Both the position numbers and the translations under genes were made by a program. From Flavobacterium faecale (GTDB lineage: Bacteria > Bacteroidota > Bacteroidia > Flavobacteriales > Flavobacteriaceae): DNA of 64,000 nucleotides. The notes beneath the pieces were generated by a model that did not search any database, was not told the origin of the DNA, and saw only the letters and a program-made list of their open reading frames with translations. The stretch is taken from positions 2,640,001-2,704,000 of the forward strand of contig NZ_CP020918.1 in NCBI RefSeq assembly GCF_003076455.1, written 5' to 3'. Below are positions 8,654-17,468 of the stretch, piece after piece; the first letter of the stretch is position 1, and every line of letters starts with the position of its first letter.

Positions 8654-9232
8654 CTACGTCTTCTTCACATATTGAGTGATAATCACAATGGTTTGACCAT
8701 CTACTTTTCCTTCAATATACTCGGCATTTTCATGGTCTAGGCGTATGTTTCGAACTGCGGTTCCTTGTTTGGCTACCATGCTAGAACCTTTTACTTTTAA
8801 ATCTTTGATAAGTACTACCGAGTCTCCGTGTTCTAGGATAACTCCATTGCTGTCTCTATGGATAATTTTATTTTCATCATCAGCACCTTCGCCTGTAGCT
8901 TGTGCCCATAGTAAAGTGTCTTCGTCAAGGTACATTTGCTCCAATAATTCTTGCGGCCATCCTGCAGCGCGCAAACGGCTCAACATTCTCCATGCCACAA
9001 CTTGTACGGCAGTATGCTCACTCCACATACTATCGTTAAGGCATCTCCAATGATTTAAATCTTCGTTTCCTGGGTTTTCTATTTGATCAATACAAGTAGC
9101 ACAAGCAAATATATTTTCATCCAAGCCCCCTCTTTGAGTTGGTAGAACGGTATATACTTTCAGGTTTTCGGTTGCGGTACAAAGTTCGCATTGTGACCCA
9201 CTTCGTTTGTTTAATTCTCTTTCGATGCTCAT
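8654..9232 (-). CDS. PhnA domain protein
   Basis: 192 residues. The N-terminal zinc ribbon has Cys15-x2-Cys18 and a second pair in FACATC, followed by a helical region and the C-terminal PhnA domain (DSNGVILEHGDSVVLIKDLK...). Despite the historical name, PhnA is not part of the carbon-phosphorus lyase pathway; its function remains unclear, although some homologues hydrolyse phosphonoacetate. No phn genes lie nearby, so a phosphonate role is not supported by context. Confidence 0.85.
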   Translation of the reverse strand: MSIERELNKRSGSQCELCTATENLKVYTVLPTQRGGLDENIFACATCIDQIENPGNEDLNHWRCLNDSMWSEHTAVQVVAWRMLSRLRAAGWPQELLEQMYLDEDTLLWAQATGEGADDENKIIHRDSNGVILEHGDSVVLIKDLKVKGSSMVAKQGTAVRNIRLDHENAEYIEGKVDGQTIVIITQYVKKT

Positions 9233-9292
9233 TTTTTTGTTTTAAGAGGCTAAATTATTTTTAATTCGCCTTGTTTATTTTTGAATAGGATA

Positions 9293-9754
9293 TTATTTTT
9301 TGGCTACAACAACCGCTTTTGGTACCAATTTTTGATATTCTCCTTTATTTCGAATAACATCACGTACGATACTTGAGCTTATGTAGGATGTACTTGCAGC
9401 AGTAAGTAGAAAAACAGTCTCGATTTTTGACAAATGTCTGTTGGTGTGTGCAATGGCTTTTTCGAATTCAAAATCTGCCGGATTACGCAAACCACGTAAT
9501 ATAAAATCAGCATTGAATTTTTGACAAAGTTCGATCGTTAAGCCTTCATAGGTAATAACAGAGATTTTTGGTTCATTTTTAAATGTTTCTTCTATAAAGC
9601 GTTTGCGCTCGTCTAGACTAAACATGTATTTTTTTTCTGCATTGACACCAATTGCGATGATTATTTCATCAAAAAGCGGAATAGCTCTTTTGATGATGTC
9701 TTCGTGACCAAGTGTAATTGGGTCAAAGGAACCGGGGAATATAGCTTTTCTCAT
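9293..9754 (-). CDS. coaD: Phosphopantetheine adenylyltransferase
   Basis: Transfers AMP from ATP to 4'-phosphopantetheine, the penultimate step of coenzyme A synthesis. 153 residues, the normal size. Starts MRKAIFPGSFDPITLGH, which holds the nucleotidyltransferase (T/H)xGH motif; FILRGLRNPADFEFE and the C-terminal ISSSIVRD are also conserved. The open frame extends 39 codons upstream into the DUF421 gene, but homologues begin at this Met and the extension has no similarity. It follows the DUF421 gene by 43 bp, so they are probably cotranscribed. Confidence 0.95.
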   Translation of the reverse strand: MRKAIFPGSFDPITLGHEDIIKRAIPLFDEIIIAIGVNAEKKYMFSLDERKRFIEETFKNEPKISVITYEGLTIELCQKFNADFILRGLRNPADFEFEKAIAHTNRHLSKIETVFLLTAASTSYISSSIVRDVIRNKGEYQKLVPKAVVVAKK

Positions 9755-9797
9755 TGTTTTCTTTTTAGTACTATTTATGATGGAAAAAATGCTCTTT

Positions 9798-10481
9798 TTA
9801 GGATCTTCTAATAGTTTTAATTGCGGGAACCCATTCTTTCTTGAGACAATTATCACAAGTTCCACCAGCAACGGTTAATTCTTGAATGTTACCGCAAAAG
9901 CTACAAGCATAAGTACCATTTTTTGGAATCACTTCTGATTTTTGACTGAAAATTTGTGGCAAAATAGGCAATCCATATTTTACATCCTCATCGGCATAAT
10001 AAAAAGTGCTTATTTCGCCATTGGTCTCAATGTAAGCATTCTTAATCTGTCCTAAATGTTCAATAGATTTCAGGCGAAGTTCTAAAAAAAATTCGTCTTG
10101 TGCTAAGTTTTCCTTTTTAAAACGGTGAATTGAAAATTCTCCTTCATCAATAATGCATTGGGTTTTGCCTTCTACAAATTGTTCAAACTTTGGACTTTTG
10201 GCCGTAAGCCAAATAATTATCTTGTAATAGATTGTTATGACAATGATTACGGCAATTGCAGGTAATAGTCCAACATCATCATATAGCATAGGATCGCCTG
10301 CGGCAGAACCTAAGCTGATGATGATTACCATCTCAAATACAGACAGTTGTTTTACACCTCTTTTTCCTGTTAGCTTCAAGGCCAATAGTAAAATGGTAAA
10401 CATTACTATGGTTCGAAATGAAACCTCAATTAAAAAATTGGGAGATAGATCATTTAATAATATTCTTTTCCATTCTATCAT
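9798..10481 (-). CDS. DUF421 (YetF-like) membrane protein with C-terminal zinc ribbon
   Basis: 227 residues. Three N-terminal membrane helices (about 17-38, 47-65, 70-92) are followed by the DUF421 cytosolic domain (QFVEGKTQCIIDEGEFSI). The C terminus carries two Cys-x2-Cys pairs (CSFCGNIQ and CDNCLKKEW), a probable zinc ribbon not found in the Bacillus YetF/YdfS type. Function unknown. It sits 17 bp downstream of ddl and upstream of coaD on the same strand. Confidence 0.82.
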   Translation of the reverse strand: MIEWKRILLNDLSPNFLIEVSFRTIVMFTILLLALKLTGKRGVKQLSVFEMVIIISLGSAAGDPMLYDDVGLLPAIAVIIVITIYYKIIIWLTAKSPKFEQFVEGKTQCIIDEGEFSIHRFKKENLAQDEFFLELRLKSIEHLGQIKNAYIETNGEISTFYYADEDVKYGLPILPQIFSQKSEVIPKNGTYACSFCGNIQELTVAGGTCDNCLKKEWVPAIKTIRRS

Positions 10482-10498
10482 TTCTCTGAAGTCATTAA

Positions 10499-11470
10499 TT
10501 ACTGTAAAGCAATTTCAATCGCATTTCCGAACAAATCTTGTAATGAGATACCTGCTGCTGCAGCTTGCTGTGGCAGTAAACTTTCGTTGGTCATTCCCGG
10601 AATTGTGTTCATTTCGAGCATGAAGGGTTCGTCGTTTACGATGATAAATTCAGAACGAGAGAAACCTTTCATTTTTAAGACTTCGTAGGCGCGCTTGGCT
10701 ATGGCTCCAACTTTTTCGGTCAATTCATCTGAAATTCTCGCAGGTGTAATTTCTTGTGATTTCCCTAAATATTTGGCTTCGTAATCAAAGAAATCATTTT
10801 CAGAAACGATTTCGGTCATTGGTAAAACAGTTACTTTTCCTTTATAGTTGATAACGCCCACAGAAACTTCGGTTCCGTCAAGGAAACTTTCGATAATGAT
10901 TTCGTTATCTTCTTTGTATGCGGTTTCAATTGCAGTAGGCAAATCTTCAAGGGCATGTACTTTTGAAATTCCGAAGCTAGAACCTGCTTTGTTTGGTTTT
11001 ACAAAACAAGGTAAACCCACTTTTGAGATAATTTCGTCAATATTGATTTCGTCACCCAAGTTCAGGTAGTAAGAAATCGCTGTTTGTATTCCGTAAGGTT
11101 TTAAAACAGATAATAAATCCCTTTTATTGAATGTCAGTGCTGCTTGGTAATAATCGCAAGCCGTTTGTGGCATGCCGATTAACTCAAAGTAGGCTTGCAT
11201 CAATCCGTCTTCACCCGGCGTACCATGGATGGCATTGAATACGCAGTCAAAAGTGATTTTTTTTCCGTCTACAGTGCTCGAAAAATCGTTTTTGTCTATT
11301 GGGTATTCTCTATCATCTGCATCGACATAGACCCATTTGTCTTTAAATATATGAACGCAGAAAGGGTTGTATTTTTTATAATCTAAGTTTTGGTAGACTA
11401 CGTTTCCGCTTATAAGTGAGATTTTGTATTCGCTAGAATAACCGCCCATGATGATGGCAATGTTTTTCAT
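10499..11470 (-). CDS. ddl: D-alanine--D-alanine ligase
   Basis: ATP-grasp enzyme that joins two D-Ala for peptidoglycan precursors in the cytosol. 323 residues. IAIIMGGYSSEYKISLISG is the N-terminal substrate loop with the Ser-Glu pair; CFVKPNKAGSSFGISKV binds ATP; FMLEMNTIPGMTNESLLPQQ holds the metal- and D-Ala-binding residues. Likely first gene of an operon with DUF421 and coaD. It is divergent from a PASTA protein gene, also connected with the cell wall. Confidence 0.95.
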   Translation of the reverse strand: MKNIAIIMGGYSSEYKISLISGNVVYQNLDYKKYNPFCVHIFKDKWVYVDADDREYPIDKNDFSSTVDGKKITFDCVFNAIHGTPGEDGLMQAYFELIGMPQTACDYYQAALTFNKRDLLSVLKPYGIQTAISYYLNLGDEINIDEIISKVGLPCFVKPNKAGSSFGISKVHALEDLPTAIETAYKEDNEIIIESFLDGTEVSVGVINYKGKVTVLPMTEIVSENDFFDYEAKYLGKSQEITPARISDELTEKVGAIAKRAYEVLKMKGFSRSEFIIVNDEPFMLEMNTIPGMTNESLLPQQAAAAGISLQDLFGNAIEIALQ

Positions 11471-11549
11471 ATATTGAAGTTTTTACTTTTGTAGAATGAA
11501 ATTTGATTGTTCTCTATTAATAAAATGTTGATGAATGATATGTGTTTCT

Positions 11550-11640
11550 AACCCCGATAGCAGCAAAAATCCTTGTGAGGGAAGGCTTTATGCCCCATAA
11601 AATTGTAGCGTCCCGACGCTTCGGGAGGTGAATTAGCTCC
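11550..11640. repeat. Dispersed palindromic repeat, divergent copy A
   Basis: Intergenic stretch with the modules AACCCCGATAGCAGC, AATCCTTGTGAGG and the hairpin TCCCGACGCTTCGGGA (about 11611-11626). The same hairpin, slightly changed, is in the copy at 35.3 kb, and the left end resembles the copy at 56.9 kb. This is the most diverged member. Confidence 0.6.
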
Positions 11641-11702
11641 TAAATAAAGCAATTACCTTTTTGATAAACAAAATTATCATTTTTTTTGGAACGAAATAGC
11701 TA

Positions 11703-11710
11703 TATCTTTG
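11703..11710 (+). promoter_or_regulatory. -7 promoter element of the PASTA gene
   Basis: TATCTTTG, an exact TAnnTTTG match, lies 21 bases before the ATG. A T-rich stretch with TTTG is upstream, but at a shorter spacing than usual. Confidence 0.6.
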
Positions 11711-11731
11711 CAGTATTATAAAAAATAATTT

Positions 11732-12349
11732 ATGAGTTTACGTAAATACCTTGTTAGTCGTGTGTTTTTTGTTCAAGCTTTTTTGGCTGTTTTGACAATT
11801 GCAGTTTTGGGTTATCTGTTAATGCATTGGTTGACCTTTACTACGGATCACGGAAATGAAATTACAGTTCCGAATTTGAGCAAATTGACAGAGGAGCAAG
11901 TAGAAGAGAAGTTGGATGAGTTGGACTTGGCCTATGTGGTTTTGGACAGTGTAGATTTTAGAAGTGATTTTCCGAAATACAGTGTTGTACAACAAGATCC
12001 TTTGCCTGGAGCGAAAGTAAAGGTGGGGAGAAAGGTGTATATCAAGATTAATTCTTCAGGATTTTCATCGGTTAAAATTCCTGATTTAATTGAGAAAACA
12101 TATCGTGAAGCTGTGCCTACACTAAGAGCTTTGGGTCTTGAGGAAGGAACCGTGACTTACATACCAAATTTAGGAAAAGATATGGTGCTGGAAATGCGTT
12201 GCAAAGGACGTAATATAAGCCCAGGAGATAAAGTTTTGAAGGGATCTAAAATTGATTTGGTTTTGGGCGACGGAAAAGCAAGTTACGAAGAAAGTATACC
12301 AACGGACACCATTGCGAGTCCAACAGATGAAATGCCAAATGAACAATAA
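11732..12349 (+). CDS. PASTA domain membrane protein
   Basis: 205 residues: a short cytosolic N terminus, one membrane helix (about 14-36) and three PASTA domains outside the membrane (starting near ITVPNLSKLT, VKIPDLIEKT and the GKDMVLEMRCKGRNI segment). PASTA domains bind peptidoglycan stems or beta-lactams in Ser/Thr kinases and PBPs. Here there is no kinase or transpeptidase domain, so it is a stand-alone wall sensor or scaffold. Divergent from ddl; its 3' end overlaps the pseudouridine synthase start by 11 bases. Confidence 0.85.
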   Translation: MSLRKYLVSRVFFVQAFLAVLTIAVLGYLLMHWLTFTTDHGNEITVPNLSKLTEEQVEEKLDELDLAYVVLDSVDFRSDFPKYSVVQQDPLPGAKVKVGRKVYIKINSSGFSSVKIPDLIEKTYREAVPTLRALGLEEGTVTYIPNLGKDMVLEMRCKGRNISPGDKVLKGSKIDLVLGDGKASYEESIPTDTIASPTDEMPNEQ

Positions 12350-13379
12350 TACAGAGTCGGTTGACTTAGAAGAAGAATTATTCGAACACTTTAGATTTGA
12401 AGTGCCGAAGGGACAAACAATTTTGCGTGTCGATAAATATTTGATGGGATTGATCCAAAATGCAACTCGAAATAAAATTCAGAATGCAGCTACGGAAGGA
12501 AACATTTTTGCGAATGATATTCCGGTGAAATCAAATTATAAAGTAAAACCATTTGATGTGATAACTGTAATGTTAACGCATCCACCGTTTGAAAATCATG
12601 TTTTGCCAGAGAATATTCCGTTGAATATTGTCTATGAAGATGCAGCTTTGTTACTAGTAAACAAAGAACCAGGTTTGGTAGTGCATCCGGGTCATGGTAA
12701 TTACACAGGTACGTTGGTGAACGCATTGGCGTATCATTTTGAGAATTTGCCAATGAATAGTAGCGAACGTCCAGGATTGGTACACCGTATTGATAAGGAT
12801 ACCTCAGGTTTGCTTGTAATTGCAAAAACAGAGGCGGCAATGACGCATTTGGCTAAGCAATTTGAGGCTAAAACAACCGAGAGAGAATATGTTGCCCTTG
12901 TTTGGGGGAATATTGACGAAGAAGGAGGTACTATCGAAGGGAATCTAGCTAGACATTTGAAAGACCGTATGCAAATGGCTGTTTTTGCAGATCCTGAAGT
13001 AGGAAAACCTGCGATTACGCACTACAAAGTGTTGGAGCGTTTTGGTTATGTTACTTTAGTGTCTTGTGTGTTAGAGACCGGACGTACGCACCAAATACGT
13101 GCTCATATGAAGCATATTGGTCATCCAATTTTTAATGATGAGCGTTATGGTGGTCACTTAATTTTAAAGGGAACTACATTTACTAAGTACAAACAGTTTA
13201 TCGATAATTGTTTTAAAGTGTTACCAAGACAAGCATTACACGCTAAAACACTTGGCTTTGTGCATCCTACAACAAAGGAGAATATGCGATTTGATACTGA
13301 ATTGCCACAAGATTTTCAAGATTGTATTGATAAATGGAGAGGATATTCTAAATCACATACTATAGAAGACGAGGAATAA
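12339..13379 (+). CDS. RluA family pseudouridine synthase (RluD-like)
   Basis: Isomerises uridines in 23S rRNA. The N-terminal S4 RNA-binding domain (LRVDKYLMGLIQNATRNKI) precedes the catalytic domain with HRIDKDTSGLLV, whose second Asp is the nucleophile. The architecture and length (346 residues) match RluD, which modifies helix 69. The start is the ATG at 12339 (MNNNTESVDLE), inside the end of the PASTA gene. The longer open frame from 12252 reads an alternative frame of the PASTA gene and is not coding. Confidence 0.92.
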   Translation: MNNNTESVDLEEELFEHFRFEVPKGQTILRVDKYLMGLIQNATRNKIQNAATEGNIFANDIPVKSNYKVKPFDVITVMLTHPPFENHVLPENIPLNIVYEDAALLLVNKEPGLVVHPGHGNYTGTLVNALAYHFENLPMNSSERPGLVHRIDKDTSGLLVIAKTEAAMTHLAKQFEAKTTEREYVALVWGNIDEEGGTIEGNLARHLKDRMQMAVFADPEVGKPAITHYKVLERFGYVTLVSCVLETGRTHQIRAHMKHIGHPIFNDERYGGHLILKGTTFTKYKQFIDNCFKVLPRQALHAKTLGFVHPTTKENMRFDTELPQDFQDCIDKWRGYSKSHTIEDEE

Positions 13380-13397
13380 TTTTCGTTCTCTACCAAT

Positions 13398-13445
13398 AAA
13401 AAAGGTTAATTGCTTATTTCAGTAAGCAGTTAACCTTTTTTTTTA
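13398..13445. terminator. Bidirectional terminator after rluD-like gene
   Basis: 19-bp stem with one G-T pair (13398-13416 with 13423-13441) and flanking A and T runs. It ends the pseudouridine synthase gene and overlaps the last codons of the convergent T9SS lectin gene. Confidence 0.9.
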
Positions 13446-15323
13446 TCGTTTGAGACTGAAGTGACCTTTGGATATTCTGCCATCAGGGAGTTGCACAGTA
13501 TACCAATAATCGGTAGCAGGTAGTGGTCGTTTAAGGTACAAGCCATCCCAACCTTGATCTAGTGGATTAAGTCTTTTTAAGTATTTACCATAGCGGTCGT
13601 ATATTGTAATTTGTATGTTGGCATTGATGCTTGGATCGACGCCTTGAATGTTCCAGTAATCATTAAAACCGTCACCGTTGGGTGTGAAAAATTGTGGAGC
13701 GCCAAGAACATAAATGATTTGGCTATCAAAGCCACAATCATTACTGTCTTTTACAAAAACCTCATATTGCCCTGCTGGTACTGAACTAAAGGAACCAGAA
13801 TCTTGAAACGGACCTTGACTACCATTGATACTAAATAGATTTTGTGGCGACTCATTTTGCAGCTTTATTGAGATCGAATTTGGCTCAGATAAATCTTTAA
13901 TGATTATCGATTCGATTTTTATTTTAGGCGTTACAATTAGCGGAATCATACTTGTAACAAAGCAAGTTGGTGTAGCCGTGTTGGCTACTTTTACTGTTAG
14001 TGTTTGTGTGCTACTAGTAAAAGGATTTGGTAGCGAACTCGACAATGCATTTCCAGCAGCGTCTTGATAAGACACAGTGACATCAGTTTGACTGCCAATA
14101 AGTGTGCTCTCAAATGTACTAGTATCAAAAACAGCAGTTTCTTTTAATGTTGTAGCATCTGTTCCTGTAGCACACAAAGTCGTTAATTGAGCAGAAATAG
14201 GGTAGACCTTTGGTTCGATTTTTAAAATTTCATAGGGTAACGATAAGACTGTGCCGTTTAATAGTAGATCCAATCTGAATTTTTCTACACCCGACTTGGT
14301 CACTACGCTCAACTCTGCTTTGGTTTGCCCTGGCATACTCTCATAACTATTTGTTGCAGTATTTAATTGGTACCATTGCAGTCCACTTGTGGCAGCAAAT
14401 TCAAAAATAGGGTACGAGTCTCTGTCGGTAGAACTGTTTGGAGCATCATTCCATTTTATACCTCGGTTTTGAAATTCAAACTGTCCGTAATCTTCATCGT
14501 TAATATAGCCGCCATCATCATATAATACATAGTTTGTACCTGCAAGCTGGTGGTAATCGTTAGGCTCATTGGTGCTCCAGTTGCTGTACGTAAGCGGTCG
14601 ACCATCTATCCAGTACCAACCTTTTTGGTTTACTGAATCGTCAAAGTCACTAGCATCTTTATATTGTTTTAATCCCAACCAAAAAGCTATTCCATCATTT
14701 ACAGTGCCGCTCGCTAGTCTGGTAGCAACTAGTCCATCATAGACTGTAGTTTCTTCTGTAGTACTATTGATCATGTACATCGAAGCTCCAGGAATGGCAT
14801 TGATAAGGTTGTTTGCATCTTCCCAAGGCATTGTTTGCTGTTTTACATAATAGGTAGATTGATCATATTGAGCTACTTTGGTTAAGCCAAGACCTGCTCC
14901 ATTGGTGTTTTCAACTTCAAATTGTTCGTTAGAGAGGATTCCAGTTGCGGTGATCTTTACTGTTTCGCCATTGCAAATATTGGTAGTTTTATCTGCGGTT
15001 AAAGTTGGATTGATTTCGTAGACAATCGTTTCAAGACGCTTACCGATGGCTGCTTTTGGTGATGTTTCAAGATAATAAATGGTACCACTCACTAATGGAG
15101 TGGTAGTTAGCAAAGCAGTACCTCCTGTGAGTGCATCAAACCAGGTATATGTAGCTCCCGTAGGAAGATCAATTACTCGTAAATCAGCAATGGTATAGGT
15201 TTTTAAAGTAGAATTTAAAAATGTAAACGTAGGTTCAACTTTTACATTCTGCGAATGAACACTTAGAAAAGTGAAAATTAATAGTGTAGTAAAAAGATTT
15301 ATTTTCGAATAAAATAGAAACAT
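13443..15323 (-). CDS. Secreted C-type lectin protein with T9SS type B sorting domain
   Basis: 626 residues from the ATG at 15323; an earlier TTG would add 15 residues before the signal peptide. Signal peptide with HSQ cleavage region (about 1-27), an Ig-like segment, then a C-type lectin fold (about 150-315) with WYWIDGRPLTYSNWSTNEPND and WND, where EPN and WND are the calcium/sugar-binding motifs, EPN typical of mannose/glucose-type binding. The C terminus starting FFTPNGDGFNDYWNI and ending FSLKR is the gliding-motility-associated type B CTD for export by T9SS. Likely a cell-surface or secreted adhesin binding glycans. Confidence 0.88.
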   Translation of the reverse strand: MFLFYSKINLFTTLLIFTFLSVHSQNVKVEPTFTFLNSTLKTYTIADLRVIDLPTGATYTWFDALTGGTALLTTTPLVSGTIYYLETSPKAAIGKRLETIVYEINPTLTADKTTNICNGETVKITATGILSNEQFEVENTNGAGLGLTKVAQYDQSTYYVKQQTMPWEDANNLINAIPGASMYMINSTTEETTVYDGLVATRLASGTVNDGIAFWLGLKQYKDASDFDDSVNQKGWYWIDGRPLTYSNWSTNEPNDYHQLAGTNYVLYDDGGYINDEDYGQFEFQNRGIKWNDAPNSSTDRDSYPIFEFAATSGLQWYQLNTATNSYESMPGQTKAELSVVTKSGVEKFRLDLLLNGTVLSLPYEILKIEPKVYPISAQLTTLCATGTDATTLKETAVFDTSTFESTLIGSQTDVTVSYQDAAGNALSSSLPNPFTSSTQTLTVKVANTATPTCFVTSMIPLIVTPKIKIESIIIKDLSEPNSISIKLQNESPQNLFSINGSQGPFQDSGSFSSVPAGQYEVFVKDSNDCGFDSQIIYVLGAPQFFTPNGDGFNDYWNIQGVDPSINANIQITIYDRYGKYLKRLNPLDQGWDGLYLKRPLPATDYWYTVQLPDGRISKGHFSLKR

Positions 15324-15672
15324 TTGAATGATGTTATTGTCTGGAATAATTAGTTTAAAAGTAAGCAATAAAATGCCGTAATTATCTTAAAGTAAAAAAC
15401 AAAGTTTTATTATGTTTGATCCACTTATTTTTTGATGATTAGATTGAATTTAACTTAAAACACCTTCGTAATGTGATGATTATGATTGTATTTGGTAAAA
15501 TTAATCAATAAAAACTAAGTTGTAGAGTGAAATGGGAACTATTTTTTTGGGGTAAAATAGGCTTTAAAGTGACGATTGAAGTTTTTTTATTCCTTTTAAC
15601 GACTTTAATTTTCTGAAAGTTCATTAAGTAGTAGTTTTGGCTGAAATTAATAGAAACTAATACTGCCACGGT
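15324..15672. other. Intergenic region without a recognisable gene
   Basis: 349 AT-rich bases between two divergent genes. The minus-strand open frame at 15505-15768 has low-complexity content and overlaps the better-supported plus-strand gene, so I do not accept it. I see no clear promoter or RNA structure. Confidence 0.6.
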
Positions 15673-16053
15673 ATGGGAAATATATTTGACCCGGTTTACA
15701 GACAAGGTTATATGGAAGGTTATACAAAGGGATTCGACCCCTTGTCTCAAGAATACGTTCACGAGCAAAACTGTACTGCTTTTTATACGGGATTTGAATG
15801 CGGGAGATCTGATTACGAGCGTTTAAACGGAAAAATAAAGGATGGTATTCCGTGTCGCATTGTGACTAAGAAAATATTAGACGAATTTCAATTGGCAGGA
15901 ATGCTAGGTATGAGTATTGACTCAGATGATTTTACCACGTATCAATTGAATGTTATCGAAGAATGGTATAAAAGCGGAATAGAAAACTACAATGTGCAAG
16001 AAAGTTTATCACTTCTGGCATTGTTGGAAGAAGAAGGAATTCAGATGATGTAA
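15673..16053 (+). CDS. Hypothetical protein
   Basis: 126 residues, soluble and acidic, with no signal peptide. Near the N terminus are repeated Tyr/Gly motifs (RQGYMEGYTKGF and TGFECGRSDYERLNG), the latter resembling short gly-tyr motifs of phage or regulatory small proteins. I cannot assign a family. It is followed by a strong terminator and appears monocistronic. Confidence 0.65.
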   Translation: MGNIFDPVYRQGYMEGYTKGFDPLSQEYVHEQNCTAFYTGFECGRSDYERLNGKIKDGIPCRIVTKKILDEFQLAGMLGMSIDSDDFTTYQLNVIEEWYKSGIENYNVQESLSLLALLEEEGIQMM

Positions 16054-16071
16054 CATTATATTGTTCCTATA

Positions 16072-16118
16072 AAAAATCCCCTTAATGATCTAGAAGATTG
16101 TTAAGGGGATTTTTAGTT
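16072..16118. terminator. Bidirectional terminator
   Basis: 14-bp stem AAAAATCCCCTTAA (16072-16085) pairing with 16101-16114 around a 15-nt loop, between convergent genes. Confidence 0.88.
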
Positions 16119-17468
16119 TTATTTTTTAGCTGCCGCGGCAACTGGAGGTACTTTTAATTCTATTTTCTGATTAAAAAGAGCGATCTCGGGTTTAGATAAT
16201 CGCTTTTGAAGCCAGCTAGTCAGTTGTGTAGCACTTTGAGTATCCAAAGGTTTTTTACTGTTGTAAACGAGTACTGGTACGGTTTTTAAGCTATCTGTTT
16301 GTTCATTAAAACTGTGATTGGCTACCGCAATGTTCTCAACGGTTGGAAAAAGTATTTTAATTTCAGACAAAAGTTCCTTGTTGTTGTAACGATCAGCTGC
16401 CAACTGCTTTTGTAAATTTAGAATCGTAACATCTTTTTGGCTTAAAACCATATTGTTAGAATTAATTTCATTCAAAATATCACTCTTTAGATCGGTGGTA
16501 TCTTGCACTACAATTAGCTTTGTGTTATTAATGTCATAACTCTTAAGTTTAGCATTTAAATCTTTTATTTCGCTAACAGAAAATTTCTTGGTCAAAAAAC
16601 CTAATTCTAGTTTTTTTGGACTGGTATTAAAAGCGGTTCTTTTGTATAGAATCGCAATTCCTTTGTTACTGAATTCATTTTCCATGAAGACATCAATAGC
16701 ATGTTGGTATTTTTTTTGTTCAAAAAGCTGGTAAGCAAAATAGATACTCGGCAGAATCAAAATCGTAATCAAGGTGGTAATAATGTATTTTACCTTTGTT
16801 TGATTACGATCTGTCAATTGCTTTTTGGTGGGGTATTTTAAATACTTTACAATGAAGAAAGTAGAAATACAAATGAATACACAGTTGATAGCGTATAAGT
16901 AAATAGCTCCAAAGAAGAACATTAAATTACCTACAGCCAAACCATATCCAGCTGTACACAATGGTGGCATTAATGCTGTTGCAATAGCCACACCTGGAAT
17001 AGGATTTCCTTTTTCGGCTCGTGTGATGGCAATAGCGCCTACAAGTCCACCTGAAAAGGCAATAATAATATCATAAAAGTTAGGAGCAGTTCGTGATAAT
17101 AACTCTGGCTGCGTCTCTTTGAATGGACTGATATAAAAATAGAAAGTAGACACTAATAAACCTACGATGGTTGCCACCAATAAGTTCTTAAGTGACGTTT
17201 GTAGTAAATCAAAATCATAAATTCCAAGACCAAATCCGGCACCTACAATAGGTCCCATCAAGGGCGAGATAAGCATGGCGCCAATAATTACTGCTGTCGA
17301 GTTGACATTTAACCCTACAGAGGCCACCACAATAGCACATGCTAAAATCCATAAATTGGAGCCAGAAAAAGAGATGTTTGATTGTACGTTCTCTAATACT
17401 TTCGAACGTTCTTCTTCGCCTTGATTAAGGTTGATGAAATTTACAAAACGACTAACTAGCTTTTCCAT
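16119..17468 (-). CDS. DUF389 domain membrane protein
   Basis: 449 residues. A short N-terminal soluble part is followed by about six membrane helices bearing the DUF389 signature MLISPLMGPIVGAGFGLGIYD and ATALMPPLCTAGYGLAVG, then a long C-terminal soluble region (about 235-449) ending in an Ala/Lys-rich tail. The family (TIGR00341-type) has no proven function; transport or stress roles are guesses. It overlaps the end of nhaA by 17 bases, so it is translated from the same mRNA. Confidence 0.85.
   Translation of the reverse strand: MEKLVSRFVNFINLNQGEEERSKVLENVQSNISFSGSNLWILACAIVVASVGLNVNSTAVIIGAMLISPLMGPIVGAGFGLGIYDFDLLQTSLKNLLVATIVGLLVSTFYFYISPFKETQPELLSRTAPNFYDIIIAFSGGLVGAIAITRAEKGNPIPGVAIATALMPPLCTAGYGLAVGNLMFFFGAIYLYAINCVFICISTFFIVKYLKYPTKKQLTDRNQTKVKYIITTLITILILPSIYFAYQLFEQKKYQHAIDVFMENEFSNKGIAILYKRTAFNTSPKKLELGFLTKKFSVSEIKDLNAKLKSYDINNTKLIVVQDTTDLKSDILNEINSNNMVLSQKDVTILNLQKQLAADRYNNKELLSEIKILFPTVENIAVANHSFNEQTDSLKTVPVLVYNSKKPLDTQSATQLTSWLQKRLSKPEIALFNQKIELKVPPVAAAAKK

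Noticed and set aside
8654..9232. PhnA as part of a phosphonate degradation operon
   Set aside because: No other phn genes are present and the PhnA family is not part of the C-P lyase system.
9755..9871. 39-residue N-terminal extension of CoaD
   Set aside because: It lies inside the DUF421 gene and upstream gap; CoaD homologues begin at MRKAIFPGSFDP.
12252..12338. Longer N terminus for the RluD-like protein
   Set aside because: It reads the PASTA gene in another frame and has no S4-domain similarity; the ATG at 12339 fits homologues.
15505..15768. 87-residue minus-strand open frame
   Set aside because: It overlaps the start of a better plus-strand gene, its composition is low-complexity and it shows no family motif.
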